In this document: piece after piece, positions 20,339 to 32,561 of the stretch
Numbering within the stretch: position 1 is the first letter of the stretch
Layout: each line of letters opens with the position of its first letter
Made by a program: the position numbers and the translations under genes
Notes under the pieces: generated by a model
The model's input: the letters and a program-made list of their open reading frames with translations, nothing else
What the model was told of the DNA's origin: nothing
The model's database searches: none
NCBI GenBank assembly: GCA_003284375.1
Contig: QBVL01000001.1
Span: 102,482 to 166,481 of the forward strand
Direction: 5' to 3'
DNA: 64,000 nt
Source of the DNA: Prochlorococcus sp. AG-311-J23
GTDB taxonomy: Bacteria > Cyanobacteriota > Cyanobacteriia > PCC-6307 > Cyanobiaceae

Positions 20339-20667
20339 TCAGATTTCAACCCATCCTCTTCTATAAAATAGCTGATCGAAATTCTGACATAAGACACTAA
20401 CTAATAACCAATTTCCATTCTCATTACTTTCCCATACTTTAATAACATTAACTGGGGTTCCTGCTGTAACAGTAGTTAATGTAGTGGAATAATTAGAGGC
20501 TGAAGTAAGCAAGTCAAATCGTTTTAATGCAATTATTGGTGATCCAATATTATTTTTTCTATCCTGAATAATTGATTTTTGAGCACCTCCAGCAGGCAAT
20601 GTAGTCGGAGCCACTAAACCAATACATAAAAGCCATGTCCATACGATAAGAGTACTAATTAAATTCA

Positions 20668-20668
<1 letters not shown>
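20339..20668 (-). CDS. Exported SH3-like small protein
   Basis: About 109 residues beginning MNLISTLIVWTWLLCIGLVA, a signal peptide or membrane anchor, followed by a domain that reads like a bacterial SH3b fold: LLTSASNYSTTLTTVTAGTPVNVI, then NWLLVSVL and a final RRGWVEI. SH3b domains often bind cell-wall peptides or partner proteins. The second of two adjacent Met codons (20668) overlaps the gyrB stop, implying translational coupling. Function is unknown, and I do not recognise a named family beyond the fold guess. Confidence 0.72.
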
Positions 20669-22677
<2,009 letters not shown>

Positions 22678-22806
22678 TTAGCCGAAACCTTTCCCGAATT
22701 TCAATTTAACATCGGTATCAAGGAAAGTCTCAGGAAAAATTTAAAACCAAATTAAAAAAATTTAAGTTCATGCAATTACTGCTAATAAAACCCCTAAAAG
22801 ACAATC

Positions 22807-23706
22807 ATGCAAGCCAATAAACCTATTCTCATAGCTCTTATGGGCCCGACGGCAAGCGGTAAAACTGAACTTGCTATTGAGATTGCAAAAAAAATCAATT
22901 CAAATATTCACAATATCGATTCTCGCCAAATCTATATTGATATGGACATTGGCACTGCCAAGCCAACAGAAGTTCAACAAAGCCAAGTAAAACATTTTCT
23001 AATTGATGTTTGCTTACCATCTAAACCAATCAATCTTCATGATTTTCAATCCATAGCCAAAACATCAATCGAGAGAGATCTAGAACAAAAAGGTATAACT
23101 TTACTTGTAGGAGGAAGTGGCTTATATTTTCAAGCCTTGATTCGAGGACTTAATCCTCCAGCGGTATCTCCTCAAAAATTCTTAAGAGATCAACTGGAAA
23201 ATATAGATAAAACCGAACGACACAAATTGTTAAAGCTTTGTGACCCTTTATCAGCGCAGAGAATACATCCAGAAGACTCAATAAGAATAATCCGTGCTCT
23301 TGAAGTTTTTTATGCAACAGGAAAAATGTTTTCGAAACAAAAAAGCTTGATACCTACTCCTTGGAGAGTTTTGGAACTTGGATTAAATCCTGATAATTTA
23401 GTCAGTAGAATCCAACGTAGAACTGAAGAAATGTATAAAAAAGGTTTAATAGAAGAAACAGAAGATTTGATCAATAAATACGGAAATGATTTACAGTTGA
23501 TAAAAACTATTGGATATGGTGAATCAAGGTCTATGATTCATGGAAAGATAAATTATGAGGAGGCTTTAGAAATAACAATAAAACGAACGTGCCAATTAGC
23601 CAAAAGACAAAAAACTTGGTTTAGAAATAAGCATAATTCTAAATGGCTAAATAACGATAATGCTTTGCCTGAAGCTTTAGCTTCTATCTATGAGTTTCTA
23701 GGTTGA
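22807..23706 (+). CDS. miaA: tRNA dimethylallyltransferase MiaA
   Basis: Adds an isopentenyl group to A37 of tRNAs reading UNN codons. Its 299 residues have the P-loop [17 protein letters not shown], the [17 protein letters not shown] motif, [17 protein letters not shown] and the late [13 protein letters not shown] segment. The family length and every conserved block are present. It is followed by infC about 60 bases downstream on the same strand and could be co-transcribed with it. Confidence 0.96.
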   Translation: MQANKPILIALMGPTASGKTELAIEIAKKINSNIHNIDSRQIYIDMDIGTAKPTEVQQSQVKHFLIDVCLPSKPINLHDFQSIAKTSIERDLEQKGITLLVGGSGLYFQALIRGLNPPAVSPQKFLRDQLENIDKTERHKLLKLCDPLSAQRIHPEDSIRIIRALEVFYATGKMFSKQKSLIPTPWRVLELGLNPDNLVSRIQRRTEEMYKKGLIEETEDLINKYGNDLQLIKTIGYGESRSMIHGKINYEEALEITIKRTCQLAKRQKTWFRNKHNSKWLNNDNALPEALASIYEFLG

Positions 23707-23766
23707 TTAGATCATATATGATTAGAATTGCTCCAAAAGGTTCTTTCCACGTTAATTAATTACTGA

Positions 23767-24375
23767 ATGCCACCACGTCCTCGTTTTGATCGTCGCGCTC
23801 CAGAAAGGGAGTTGCCCAACATTAATGAAAGAATCAGCTATTCAAGCTTAAGGGTTGTTGATTCAGATGGCACTCAACTTGGTGTCATAAGTAGAGAGGA
23901 AGCTCTAGAGGTCGCTAAAGAGAGAGAATTAGATCTTGTTTTAGTAAGTGAGAAGGCTACTCCTCCTGTATGCCGAATAATGAATTATGGAAAATTCAAG
24001 TTTGAGCAAGAAAAAAAAGCAAAGGAAGCTAAGAAAAAATCGCATCAAACAGAAGTTAAAGAAGTAAAAATGAGGTATAAAATTGACCAGCATGATTATC
24101 AGGTCCGTATTAGTCAGGCCACTAGGTTCTTAAAAGCTGGAGATAAAGTCAAATGCACGGTTATATTCAGAGGCCGCGAAATTCAACATACTGCTCTAGC
24201 AGAAACTCTTCTAAAAAGAATGGCTAAAGATTTGGAAGAAAAGGCTGAAGTACAACAATCGGCTAAAAGAGAAGGAAGAAATATGATTATGTTCTTAACC
24301 CCTCGTAAAACTCCTCTTTTAAAGAAAGAGAGTGAAACAACTGAGCCCAAAAAAGCTTTGAGAACAATTAGTTAA
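23767..24375 (+). CDS. infC: Translation initiation factor IF-3
   Basis: Prevents subunit joining and checks the start codon-initiator tRNA pairing on the 30S subunit. The 202-residue protein shows the IF-3 N-domain ([32 protein letters not shown] split across residues 19-55), the Lys-rich linker ([21 protein letters not shown]) and the C-domain ([19 protein letters not shown]). ATG is used at 23767; many bacteria use a rare AUU start for infC autoregulation, which is not seen here. An N-terminal [13 protein letters not shown] extension is typical for cyanobacteria. Confidence 0.97.
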   Translation: MPPRPRFDRRAPERELPNINERISYSSLRVVDSDGTQLGVISREEALEVAKERELDLVLVSEKATPPVCRIMNYGKFKFEQEKKAKEAKKKSHQTEVKEVKMRYKIDQHDYQVRISQATRFLKAGDKVKCTVIFRGREIQHTALAETLLKRMAKDLEEKAEVQQSAKREGRNMIMFLTPRKTPLLKKESETTEPKKALRTIS

Positions 24376-24386
24376 ATTAAACAAAA

Positions 24387-24400
24387 TTGTCATATGACAA
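24387..24400. promoter_or_regulatory. Perfect palindrome between infC and the GntR gene, candidate operator
   Basis: TTGTCATATGACAA is a perfect 14-base inverted repeat, and a further half-site TTGTCA follows at 24409. It lies about 70 bases before the GTG start of the GntR-type regulator. GntR proteins bind short palindromes as dimers and often autoregulate, so this is a reasonable operator candidate. It has no adjacent T-run, so it does not look like a terminator. Binding is inference only. Confidence 0.4.
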
Positions 24401-24466
24401 ACAAATAATTGTCACTAGCTATTCTATTTATTAATCTAGCCACATTCACACCTGGCATATAAACGC

Positions 24467-25456
24467 GTGAGATTCCACATTCAACAGGACAGTGAAATCC
24501 CTGCATCAAGCCAGTTGTATAACCAAGTTTGTTTTGCAATTGCAGCAAGGCATTACCCACCTGGACATAGGTTGCCCAGCACCAGACAACTTGCAATGCA
24601 AACTGGTTTACATCGAAATACAATAAGCAAAGTCTATAGACAGCTAGAAACAGATGGCGTTGTTGAAGCTATTGCAGGATCGGGTATTTATGTTCGGGAT
24701 CAGCACAAACAAAAAGATTTAAGAAGTGACTCTCATTCAATACGAAAAAAAGGTACTAAAGATGTGGACCATGAGGTCCGAAAAAGTATTGATGAGCTTT
24801 TAAGTGCTGGTTGCACCTTACAACAAACAAGAGAATTATTTACTCGTGAAATTGATTGGAGGCTTAGGTGTGGAGCCCGTCTACTTGTTAGTACTCCAAG
24901 AGAAGACATAGGAGCGTCATTGCTAATTGCAGAGGAATTGGCACCTCATTTAGATGTTCCCGTAGAGGTTGTCCCCATGGAAGAACTAGAGAGTGTCTTG
25001 GAGAGTTCGAGCAAAGGAACAGTCGTAACTAGTAGATATTTTTTACAACCATTAGAAGAATTAGCCAAGCGCCACAAAGTAAGAGCTGTAGCTGTAGATC
25101 TAAGCGATTTTCAACAGGAACTCAATATTTTAAAAAAACTGCAAACAGGAAGTTGTGTAGGGATAGTAAGTATCAGTCCAGGAATATTAAGGGCAGCAGA
25201 AGTTATTTCACATAGTATGCGCGGCAATGAACTCCTTTTGATGACTGCAAACCCAGATGTAGGAAGTCGTCTTATTGCCTTATTAAGAGCAGCTAGTCAC
25301 ATAATTTGTGACAGCCCTAGCTTACCTGTGATTGAACATGCGTTAAGGCAAAACAGATCTCAATTAATGAGAATGCCACAAATACACTGTGCCCATAAAT
25401 ATCTGAGCGACTCTACAATTGAAGAATTAAGCAAAGAGATTGGCCTTCTAGAGTAG
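24467..25456 (+). CDS. GntR-family transcriptional regulator
   Basis: A 329-residue regulator with an N-terminal GntR winged helix-turn-helix (residues 5-75: ASSQLYNQVCFAIAARHYPPGHRLPS, RQLAMQTGLHRNTISKVYRQLETDG, IAGSGIYV). The rest (100-329) is a mixed alpha/beta region that is not a plain FadR, HutC or aminotransferase (MocR) domain that I recognise; LLVSTPREDIGASLLIAEEL and VGIVSISPGILRAAEVI suggest a periplasmic-binding-like or Rossmann-like ligand fold. It starts with GTG. The inducer is unknown. It precedes cysE by 18 bases on the same strand. Confidence 0.85.
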   Translation: MRFHIQQDSEIPASSQLYNQVCFAIAARHYPPGHRLPSTRQLAMQTGLHRNTISKVYRQLETDGVVEAIAGSGIYVRDQHKQKDLRSDSHSIRKKGTKDVDHEVRKSIDELLSAGCTLQQTRELFTREIDWRLRCGARLLVSTPREDIGASLLIAEELAPHLDVPVEVVPMEELESVLESSSKGTVVTSRYFLQPLEELAKRHKVRAVAVDLSDFQQELNILKKLQTGSCVGIVSISPGILRAAEVISHSMRGNELLLMTANPDVGSRLIALLRAASHIICDSPSLPVIEHALRQNRSQLMRMPQIHCAHKYLSDSTIEELSKEIGLLE

Positions 25457-25474
25457 CCAACTAATTATTGATAA

Positions 25475-26218
25475 ATGTTTAAAACAATAAAATCTGACTT
25501 CCGCATTATAAAAGAACGGGATCCTGCAGCTAAAGGTTTTTTAGAAATAATCTTTTGCTATCCGGGTTTTCAAGCTTTAATTATTCACCGCATTAGTCAC
25601 AAATTATGGACATACAATCTTCCATTAATTCCTAGAATTTTAAGTCACTTCACAAGAATTCTAACTGGTATAGAAATTCACCCAGGCGCGAAAATTGGCC
25701 GTGAAGTTTTTATTGATCATGGAATGGGTGTCGTTATTGGAGAAACAAGTGAGATAGGCAATCGTTGTCTTCTATATCAAGGAGTAACTTTAGGTGGTAC
25801 GGGTAAAGAAAGCGGGAAAAGACACCCAACTCTTGAAGACAATGTAGTTGTAGGAGCTGGTGCAAAAGTACTAGGAGCTATTTACGTTGGGAATAACACA
25901 AGAATTGGAGCAGGTTCAGTTGTCGTAAAAGATGTTGAGGCAAATAGCACAGTGGTTGGGATTCCTGGAAGAGTCGTTCACCAGAGTGGAGTAAAAATAA
26001 ATCCACTCGCGCACTCTGCTTTACCAGATACTGAAGCGAACGTTCTCCGTAATCTGATGGAAAGAATTGATCAATTAGAAAGTGATATTTTAGGATTACA
26101 AAATGTAATTAATACTATGAAAAAATATGGCAATCAACAAGATGAATTTGTTGGAGAATCTCAAAGCTTAAGAGATAAAGAAATAATAGAATTTCTTGGG
26201 GATGATTTAAATACCTAG
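25475..26218 (+). CDS. cysE: Serine O-acetyltransferase
   Basis: Makes O-acetylserine, the acceptor for sulphide in cysteine synthesis. The 247-residue protein has the N-terminal helical part (RDPAAKGFLEIIFCYPGFQALIIHRISHKLW) and the left-handed beta-helix of hexapeptide repeats (IHPGAKIGREVFIDHGMGVVIGETSEIG, split across residues 68-100) with the catalytic His in DHGMG and the GGTGKESGKRHP loop. An acidic C-terminal tail extends the usual length. It is co-directional with the GntR gene, and convergent with the exporter permease across about 25 bases. Confidence 0.95.
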   Translation: MFKTIKSDFRIIKERDPAAKGFLEIIFCYPGFQALIIHRISHKLWTYNLPLIPRILSHFTRILTGIEIHPGAKIGREVFIDHGMGVVIGETSEIGNRCLLYQGVTLGGTGKESGKRHPTLEDNVVVGAGAKVLGAIYVGNNTRIGAGSVVVKDVEANSTVVGIPGRVVHQSGVKINPLAHSALPDTEANVLRNLMERIDQLESDILGLQNVINTMKKYGNQQDEFVGESQSLRDKEIIEFLGDDLNT

Positions 26219-26243
26219 GTTAAAACTATTACTCATTTAAGAG

Positions 26244-27041
26244 TTAAAGCAAGAAAGGCAATCTTTTGCTTTCATTTTCTAAACATTTCATAGTCACCAC
26301 CAAACCTATTAAATTGAAAATTAAAATTAAAATTGAATCCTTATAATCTATATAACCTTCGATGATTGTAGTTCGCAAAGAATCTAATATTTTATATACA
26401 AAATTTATGTTTGTAATCCAAGCTATATTTCCTAAACTTTCTTTTCTATATAATATAGGAGATGTTAAGAAAACAAGCTGGAGAATTATAGGAACTAATT
26501 GAGCAATATCTGTAAAACGAACACTAATCAAACAAATAATCAACGGGAACCAATATATGAAAATAAATAAATTAATTAGTGGAATCCAAGAATAAAGAAG
26601 AAGATTATTTAGTAATGAAAATTTTAAGAAGAGAAATACGAAAAATACTAGTATAAATGATTGGATAAAAGTTTGTAATTGAAAAGACCACTCCTCGAAA
26701 GTATAGAATAGAGGCTTTAAATTCATATTCTTAATGTTTGAAGAATTATGAGAAAAAAGTTGGGGAGAATTTGATATTGAGGAACTAATTGAATTCCAAA
26801 TAACCAAACCGATTCCCAAGTAAATAAAATAAGAACGAAAATCTTGCACCGAAAAAACAGTTCCATATACAAGCCCCAAAGTCGCAATTGACAACAAATT
26901 CGAGAAACCCAACCAAAAGCTACCTAATGTAGTTCTGGCGAACCTAGCTCTTGACCTTGAGGTGGCTGTATACCACCAAGCTCTTCGAGTTTTAAACGCA
27001 AATTTAAAATTATCTAGTAACATTTTCTTTATAATAATCAT
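26244..27041 (-). CDS. ABC-2 type polysaccharide export permease (Wzm/KpsM/TagG-like)
   Basis: A 265-residue inner-membrane protein with about six helices (IATLGLVYGTVF, YFIYLGIGLVIWNSI, FIQSFILVFFVFLFLKF, LINLFIFIYWFPLIICLI, LVPIILQLVFLTSPILY). The N-terminal amphipathic segment (TRRAWWYTATSRSRARFARTTLGSFWLG) is the cytoplasmic coupling region typical of Wzm-type permeases. It exports lipid-linked polysaccharide together with the adjacent ATPase gene, which it overlaps by up to 32 bases (an internal Met at 27023 would shorten the overlap to about 14). It lies between cysE and secA and has no core-metabolism link to either. Confidence 0.88.
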   Translation of the reverse strand: MIIIKKMLLDNFKFAFKTRRAWWYTATSRSRARFARTTLGSFWLGFSNLLSIATLGLVYGTVFSVQDFRSYFIYLGIGLVIWNSISSSISNSPQLFSHNSSNIKNMNLKPLFYTFEEWSFQLQTFIQSFILVFFVFLFLKFSLLNNLLLYSWIPLINLFIFIYWFPLIICLISVRFTDIAQLVPIILQLVFLTSPILYRKESLGNIAWITNINFVYKILDSLRTTIIEGYIDYKDSILILIFNLIGLVVTMKCLENESKRLPFLL

Positions 27042-28386
27042 ATGTATGGTAATAATTTAAAGCAGATTCTAAGGGACCATCATAAACAATTGAACCATGG
27101 TTAAATACAATACCTCTTTGACAGAATTTTTTTAAAAGTTCTTCTGAATGGCTTGCTAAAAAAATTGTTGCTGCGGAGTCCATAAATTTTTTCATTCTGT
27201 CTTCAGCTCGCTCAAAAAAATCAGAATCACCTGTACCAAACCCCTCATCTATCGCGAGGCAATCATGGGGGAAAGACGTGAGAATTGAAAATATTAATCT
27301 AGCTGCCATTCCTTCACTGTAAGTCTTAATTGGGAGTGAAATATATTCACCTAATCCAGAAAAATCTATTATTTCATCTAAAAATTCTGGGAACCCATTT
27401 AAACTATGCTTTCGAAGTAAATAATGAGCTTTACATGCATCTATCCCATTCAACTCAGAACTTGTTAAAAACGTCTTATGAAGCATAGGATAAACATCTA
27501 CATGAATTTTAAGATCACCATTTGTAGGTTGGTAAATACCAGAAATAAGTCTCAAAAAACTACTTTTGCCGGAACCATTATGACCAATTAATGCAACTCT
27601 TTCACCATTTGTGATTGTTAGATCAATATTATTTAGTGCAATGATATTTGTACCTTGTTTTGATTCAGTTAATTTACCCCCCGTTATATTAATAACTTTA
27701 TCAGCGAATCTCTTTGTAATTAATCTATGTTCAGGACAATATACAGGAATAGAGAGAGAAATATTTTGCATTTCTATCGCAGGCTTAGTTAACATTTCTA
27801 CTGATGTTTCTGAAAATGATTGAATAAGTGCATTAATGTCATCTATAGATAACTTTTGATGAAGTACATGATTAAAAAAAGTTGATACCTTAACCAAAGC
27901 TTTTCCTGAAATCCAAGGATTTATTGACTCTGGTTGATATAAATTCATTAAAGTAATATTTTTACTAATCTGCTTTGTGAACAGTTCTGCCATAAAAATT
28001 TTATTTTCTAGAATAAAACAATCTTTTTCTAATTGCTTACAATTTATCAAATCAGATTTAGAATCTTCAAATAATAATTGACATACAATATCTGAAATTA
28101 AATAATTTTTAGTCTTTAAAAGACCTGCCCAGTAATTTAAACTTTCAAAATCAGCTTTTCTACCGTAAAGATTAAAAAATAACTTATTTATCTTTAATTC
28201 AAAAGATATATCTTCAGAAAAATATTTTTGATACTCATCTTGTAATGATAATTGCTTAGAGATATCCCTCAAAGATGATTTCTTTTTAGATTCTGAAATC
28301 CAATAATTCAAACCAGATGGATCTCCAGGTCTACCAAAATATGCTATGTAAAATTTCTGTAAAGTATTTGTATCAATTTTTATCAT
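27010..28386 (-). CDS. Polysaccharide-export ABC ATPase with an N-terminal DUF4214 module (Wzt-like fusion)
   Basis: A 458-residue fusion. Residues 1-115 are a DUF4214 domain (FYIAYFGRPGDPSGLNYW, KLFFNLYGRKADFESLNYW), followed by a helical linker to about 195. Residues 205-450 are a Wzt/KpsT-type ATPase: Walker A GHNGSGKS, a degenerate signature YSEGMAARL, Walker B CLAIDEGFGTGD and the H-loop ASHSEE. Ordinary Wzt has a C-terminal carbohydrate-binding domain that recognises the finished glycan; this one ends soon after the ATPase and has DUF4214 in front instead. The first module matches the N-terminus of the 1070-residue surface protein in this window. Partner is the overlapping permease. Glycan recognition by DUF4214 is inference. 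Confidence 0.88.
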   Translation of the reverse strand: MIKIDTNTLQKFYIAYFGRPGDPSGLNYWISESKKKSSLRDISKQLSLQDEYQKYFSEDISFELKINKLFFNLYGRKADFESLNYWAGLLKTKNYLISDIVCQLLFEDSKSDLINCKQLEKDCFILENKIFMAELFTKQISKNITLMNLYQPESINPWISGKALVKVSTFFNHVLHQKLSIDDINALIQSFSETSVEMLTKPAIEMQNISLSIPVYCPEHRLITKRFADKVINITGGKLTESKQGTNIIALNNIDLTITNGERVALIGHNGSGKSSFLRLISGIYQPTNGDLKIHVDVYPMLHKTFLTSSELNGIDACKAHYLLRKHSLNGFPEFLDEIIDFSGLGEYISLPIKTYSEGMAARLIFSILTSFPHDCLAIDEGFGTGDSDFFERAEDRMKKFMDSAATIFLASHSEELLKKFCQRGIVFNHGSIVYDGPLESALNYYHTYDYYKENVTR

Positions 28387-28398
28387 CTAAAAATAATT

Positions 28399-31236
28399 TT
28401 AAGATTCAACCTTTTTAGCTGCTGGTTGAAACATAAACATTGAGTAAATTACATTTCTTCTCATATTAATCATCATCTCTAAAAACATATCATAACCCTC
28501 ATTTTTATACTCAATCAATGGATCTTTTTGACCGTATCCTCTCAATCCAACTGATTCCCTTAAAGCATCCATAGCTTGTAGATGCTCTCTCCAAAGGGTA
28601 TCAAGTTGCTGAAGAATAAAAAACTTTTCAGCTTCTCTCATTATTCCTGGATGACTACTTTCAACTTGAGATTCTTTGAGATCATATGCATTTCGCAACT
28701 GTTCTTGTAAAAAAGCTTTTAACCCATTTACGTCTAGTCCTAAAAGCTCTTCAGGTTTAAGATCTTTTAACAAATAAATAAACTCCTTAACTTTAGAAAG
28801 TAATTTATCTAAATCCCATTCCTCTGGAGGTAAATCTTCGTTGACATATGCTTCAACAATTTCTTCCATTGTCCTTTCACCATAGCCTAAAACTTGAACT
28901 TTTAATTCACTCCCTTTAAGAACTCTTTTTCTCTCTGAATAAACTGCTTTCCTTTGATTATTCATTACCTCATCATATTCAAAGATTTGTTTTCTAATGT
29001 CGTAGTAATAGGTTTCTACTTTCTTTTGAGCTCCTTCTAATGAACGCGTCAGCATTCCAGATTCAATAGGCATATCTTCTTCAACTCTGAAAGCATTCAT
29101 CAATCCAGCCACCCTATCTCCACCAAAAATGCGCAATAAATTATCCTCTAAGGATAAAAAGAAGCGAGTACTACCTAAATCACCTTGACGACCTGCTCTA
29201 CCTCTCAATTGATTATCTACCCTTCTGGACTCATGACGCTCAGTCCCAATAACATGGAGTCCACCAACCTCTCGAACTGTTTTTTCTTCAACTTTTAAAA
29301 CAGATTCGTATTCTTTTTTTATCAGATTTATTGCAATTCTTAATTCAGAAATATTTTTATTATTGGTAGGCGTTTTTTCTGCTGCAGTTGCAATATAGTC
29401 ATCCAGTTCAATAGAACTTAAAGTCCTATCTCCCCATTCTTTTACTAATGTTGATGCTAATAACTTTAGACTTTGATCAGTTTCTTCACTTAATAAAACT
29501 GGAAATAAACTTTTCAAAGATTTTGATTGTTTATTTTTTTGATTATTTAAATTAGAGCTATCTGTATTTGCCTGAAATCCTACTGAATTAGAACTTCTTT
29601 GAAGGGGTATAGGAGGTTTGTGTCCCTCCTCAGGTTTAATCAATCTCGATGAGAGAACTTCTTTAATTTTTAATCTAGCCATATAATCACTATTACCTCC
29701 AAGAATAATATCGGTACCTCGTCCAGCCATATTGGTTGCAATGGTGACAGCACCACTTCTTCCAGCTTGAGCAACTATTTCAGCTTCTCTTTCAACGTTT
29801 TCTGGTTTGGCATTTAATAAGTTATGAGGTATGTCTTGTTCATACAAAAGCGTACTAAGTAATTCACTTTTCTCTACGCTTGTAGTTCCAACAAGCACAG
29901 GTCTTCCCTGTTTGTGCACATCAGCTGTTTCCTTCGCAACTGCTCTCCATTTTGCCGATTCCGTTTTAAAGACCTGATCAACCCAATCTTCTCTTGAAAT
30001 CTTTCGATTAGTAGGAATTACAGTAGTCTCTAACTTATAAGTTTTTTCAAATTCAACCTCCTCAGTTTTTGCTGTTCCTGTCATTCCTGAGAGTCGAGGA
30101 TATAAAAGGAAGAAATTCTGATATGTAATAGAAGCTAATGTTTGCGTCTCAGGTTGAATAGGGAGATTTTCTTTGGCTTCAATTGCTTGATGCTGACCAT
30201 CACTCCACCTTCGACCTGGCATAACTCTTCCAGTAAACTCATCAACTATGACCGCTTCCTTGTCTCGAACTATGTAGTTAACGTCCTTAGTAAAAAGTTC
30301 TTTAGCCTTTAAAGCATTTGTTACATAGTGAGCCCAGGGATCTTTTGGATCAAATAAATCGTTGACATTCAACAGTGTTTCAGTTTTAGCAAATCCTTCA
30401 TCTGTGAGAATACAGCTTCTCTGTTTCTCATCAACTTCATAATCACCCTCTGGTTCAACACCATCTTTAGTAAGCTCTTTCGCCCTAGCAAGGGAAGCAA
30501 CTATTTCTGCAGCCTTTTGATACTTCTCTTGAGCTCTTTCAACCTGCCCAGATATTATTAAAGGTGTTCTTGCTTCATCAATCAATATTGAATCCACTTC
30601 ATCAATGACACAATATTGAAAATTTCTTTGAACAATCTCGGATTTATCTGCAGCCATATTGTCACGCAAGTAATCAAATCCCAACTCAGAATTCGTTGCA
30701 TAAGTGATATCGCATTCATAATTTTTTTGTCTTTCTAAAGGCAACATAGATTGTTGAATCAAACCGACACTCAACCCAAGAAAACGATGAACTTGACCCA
30801 TCCACTCGGCATCTCTTCTGGCTAGATAATCATTTACGGTAACAACATGAACGCCTTTGCCTGTCAATGCATTTAGATAACTAGGGAGTGTGGCTACCAG
30901 TGTCTTTCCTTCTCCCGTTTTCATCTCTGCAATTTGACCTTCATGTAAAACCATGCCACCTAACAATTGGACGTCAAAGTGACGCATCCCTAAGACCCTC
31001 TTAGATGCTTCTCTAACTAGAGCGAAAGCTTCAGGCAACAAACCATCTAAAATACCTCTCTGTTCATCAAAGGTTTGAGTTTGATCAAATCTTTCCCGAT
31101 AGCTAAAAGTCCGAGATCTCAACTGGTCGTCTGTACAGGAAGAAAAATCTTCTTCAAAAATATTTATATCAGAAATTAGAGGTGAAAATCTCCTTAATTT
31201 TCTGGCGTTAGGATCACCAAGAAGCTTTCCAAGCAT
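28399..31236 (-). CDS. secA: Preprotein translocase ATPase SecA
   Basis: Motor that pushes unfolded preproteins through SecYEG into periplasm or thylakoid lumen. The protein (about 945 residues) shows [30 protein letters not shown] (Q motif and Walker A, split across residues 95-125), [42 protein letters not shown], the helicase motifs [11 protein letters not shown] and GRAGRQGD. A long insert near residue 560 is usual in cyanobacteria. The C-terminal zinc-binding Cys cluster is absent, as in other cyanobacterial SecA. The track starts at TTG 31278; ATG at 31236 ([14 protein letters not shown]) is the canonical start. Confidence 0.97.
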   Translation of the reverse strand: MLGKLLGDPNARKLRRFSPLISDINIFEEDFSSCTDDQLRSRTFSYRERFDQTQTFDEQRGILDGLLPEAFALVREASKRVLGMRHFDVQLLGGMVLHEGQIAEMKTGEGKTLVATLPSYLNALTGKGVHVVTVNDYLARRDAEWMGQVHRFLGLSVGLIQQSMLPLERQKNYECDITYATNSELGFDYLRDNMAADKSEIVQRNFQYCVIDEVDSILIDEARTPLIISGQVERAQEKYQKAAEIVASLARAKELTKDGVEPEGDYEVDEKQRSCILTDEGFAKTETLLNVNDLFDPKDPWAHYVTNALKAKELFTKDVNYIVRDKEAVIVDEFTGRVMPGRRWSDGQHQAIEAKENLPIQPETQTLASITYQNFFLLYPRLSGMTGTAKTEEVEFEKTYKLETTVIPTNRKISREDWVDQVFKTESAKWRAVAKETADVHKQGRPVLVGTTSVEKSELLSTLLYEQDIPHNLLNAKPENVEREAEIVAQAGRSGAVTIATNMAGRGTDIILGGNSDYMARLKIKEVLSSRLIKPEEGHKPPIPLQRSSNSVGFQANTDSSNLNNQKNKQSKSLKSLFPVLLSEETDQSLKLLASTLVKEWGDRTLSSIELDDYIATAAEKTPTNNKNISELRIAINLIKKEYESVLKVEEKTVREVGGLHVIGTERHESRRVDNQLRGRAGRQGDLGSTRFFLSLEDNLLRIFGGDRVAGLMNAFRVEEDMPIESGMLTRSLEGAQKKVETYYYDIRKQIFEYDEVMNNQRKAVYSERKRVLKGSELKVQVLGYGERTMEEIVEAYVNEDLPPEEWDLDKLLSKVKEFIYLLKDLKPEELLGLDVNGLKAFLQEQLRNAYDLKESQVESSHPGIMREAEKFFILQQLDTLWREHLQAMDALRESVGLRGYGQKDPLIEYKNEGYDMFLEMMINMRRNVIYSMFMFQPAAKKVES

Positions 31237-31495
31237 CAAAGAACTCTTAATATAATTCAAGTATATAATAGTCCACAACTAATACATGAGCCAAAGGCCA
31301 ATAAAACTTTTATCTTCTGATTAAATAAATAATTATAATAATCAAAAAATAAGATTTAATTTAAAAATAATTAATACAATTTTCTTACAATTAAAGTCTT
31401 TGAGATTAAAAGAGACATATTAATTCAAAGATGAGGTTAATACCATTAATCCATACCAGGTTATAGTAAAGTATTGATAATTTTTTTATATAGAT

Positions 31496-32560
31496 TTGGC
31501 CAAAACAGCTCTAATTACCGGAATAACAGGTCAAGATGGAAGTTATCTTGCAGAACTATTAATTTCCAAAGGCTATAATGTTCATGGAATTCAAAGAAGA
31601 GCAAGTCATGTAAATACTTCAAGACTAGACAATATTATTAAGAATAATGATCATAAAGCTTTGAAACTGCATTATGGTGATCTTACTGACAGTGCTAATA
31701 TATTCAAAATAATACAAGAAGTTCAACCTGATGAAATTTATAATCTAGCCGCACAAAGTCATGTGGCTGTAAGTTTCGACTCGCCTGAATATACTGCTCA
31801 AACTAATGCATTAGGTCCTCTGAGGATTCTCGAAGCAATAAGAATATTAGATCTTACAAGTAAAACAAAAATATATCAAGCTAGTACATCAGAATTATAT
31901 GGCATGGTTCAAGATATTCCCCAAACAGAAAATACACCTTTTTACCCTAAAAGTCCTTATGGAGTATCTAAACTTTATGCATATTGGATAATGATAAACT
32001 ACCGAGAATCATATGATATGTTTGCCTGTAACGGTATTCTTTTTAATCACGAATCACCCAAAAGAGAAGAAACATTTGTTACTCGAAAAATAACAAGAGC
32101 ACTTACCAAAATTGATAACCAGCTTCAGGATTGTTTATATTTAGGAAATATAGATGCAAAAAGAGACTGGGGGCACGCTAAGGATTACGTTGAAATGCAA
32201 TGGAGAATGCTTCAACAAGAAAAACCCGAAGATTTTGTTATTGCTACTGGAAAGCAAGCATCAGTAAGACAATTCGTTGAGATTTCAGCTAATCATTTAA
32301 ATTGGGAAGGTATAATTTGGGAAGGTCACGGAATAAATGAAATAGGCAGAAGGAAAGACAACGGAAAAGTAGTTGTCAGAATTGATCCAAAATATTTTCG
32401 ACCCTCTGAAGTTGATACCCTTTTAGGAGATCCTAGTAAAGCACACAAGAAATTAGGCTGGAAACCAAAATATTCTCTAGAAGAATTAGTAAAAGAAATG
32501 ATTGATTCTGATCTTCTCATAGCAGAGAAAGAGTCAAAAGATAGAATCCATATAAATTAA
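31496..32560 (+). CDS. gmd: GDP-mannose 4,6-dehydratase
   Basis: SDR-family enzyme that converts GDP-mannose to GDP-4-keto-6-deoxymannose, the branch point to GDP-fucose, GDP-rhamnose and GDP-perosamine. Its 354 residues show the nucleotide loop [14 protein letters not shown], the Gmd-specific [13 protein letters not shown], the YxxxK pair in [11 protein letters not shown], and [20 protein letters not shown]. The start is TTG at 31496; upstream in frame a stop occurs six codons earlier and no ATG exists, so TTG seems forced. It begins the accessory block after secA and is followed 1 base later by the metalloprotease gene. Confidence 0.94.
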   Translation: MAKTALITGITGQDGSYLAELLISKGYNVHGIQRRASHVNTSRLDNIIKNNDHKALKLHYGDLTDSANIFKIIQEVQPDEIYNLAAQSHVAVSFDSPEYTAQTNALGPLRILEAIRILDLTSKTKIYQASTSELYGMVQDIPQTENTPFYPKSPYGVSKLYAYWIMINYRESYDMFACNGILFNHESPKREETFVTRKITRALTKIDNQLQDCLYLGNIDAKRDWGHAKDYVEMQWRMLQQEKPEDFVIATGKQASVRQFVEISANHLNWEGIIWEGHGINEIGRRKDNGKVVVRIDPKYFRPSEVDTLLGDPSKAHKKLGWKPKYSLEELVKEMIDSDLLIAEKESKDRIHIN

Positions 32561-32561
32561 A

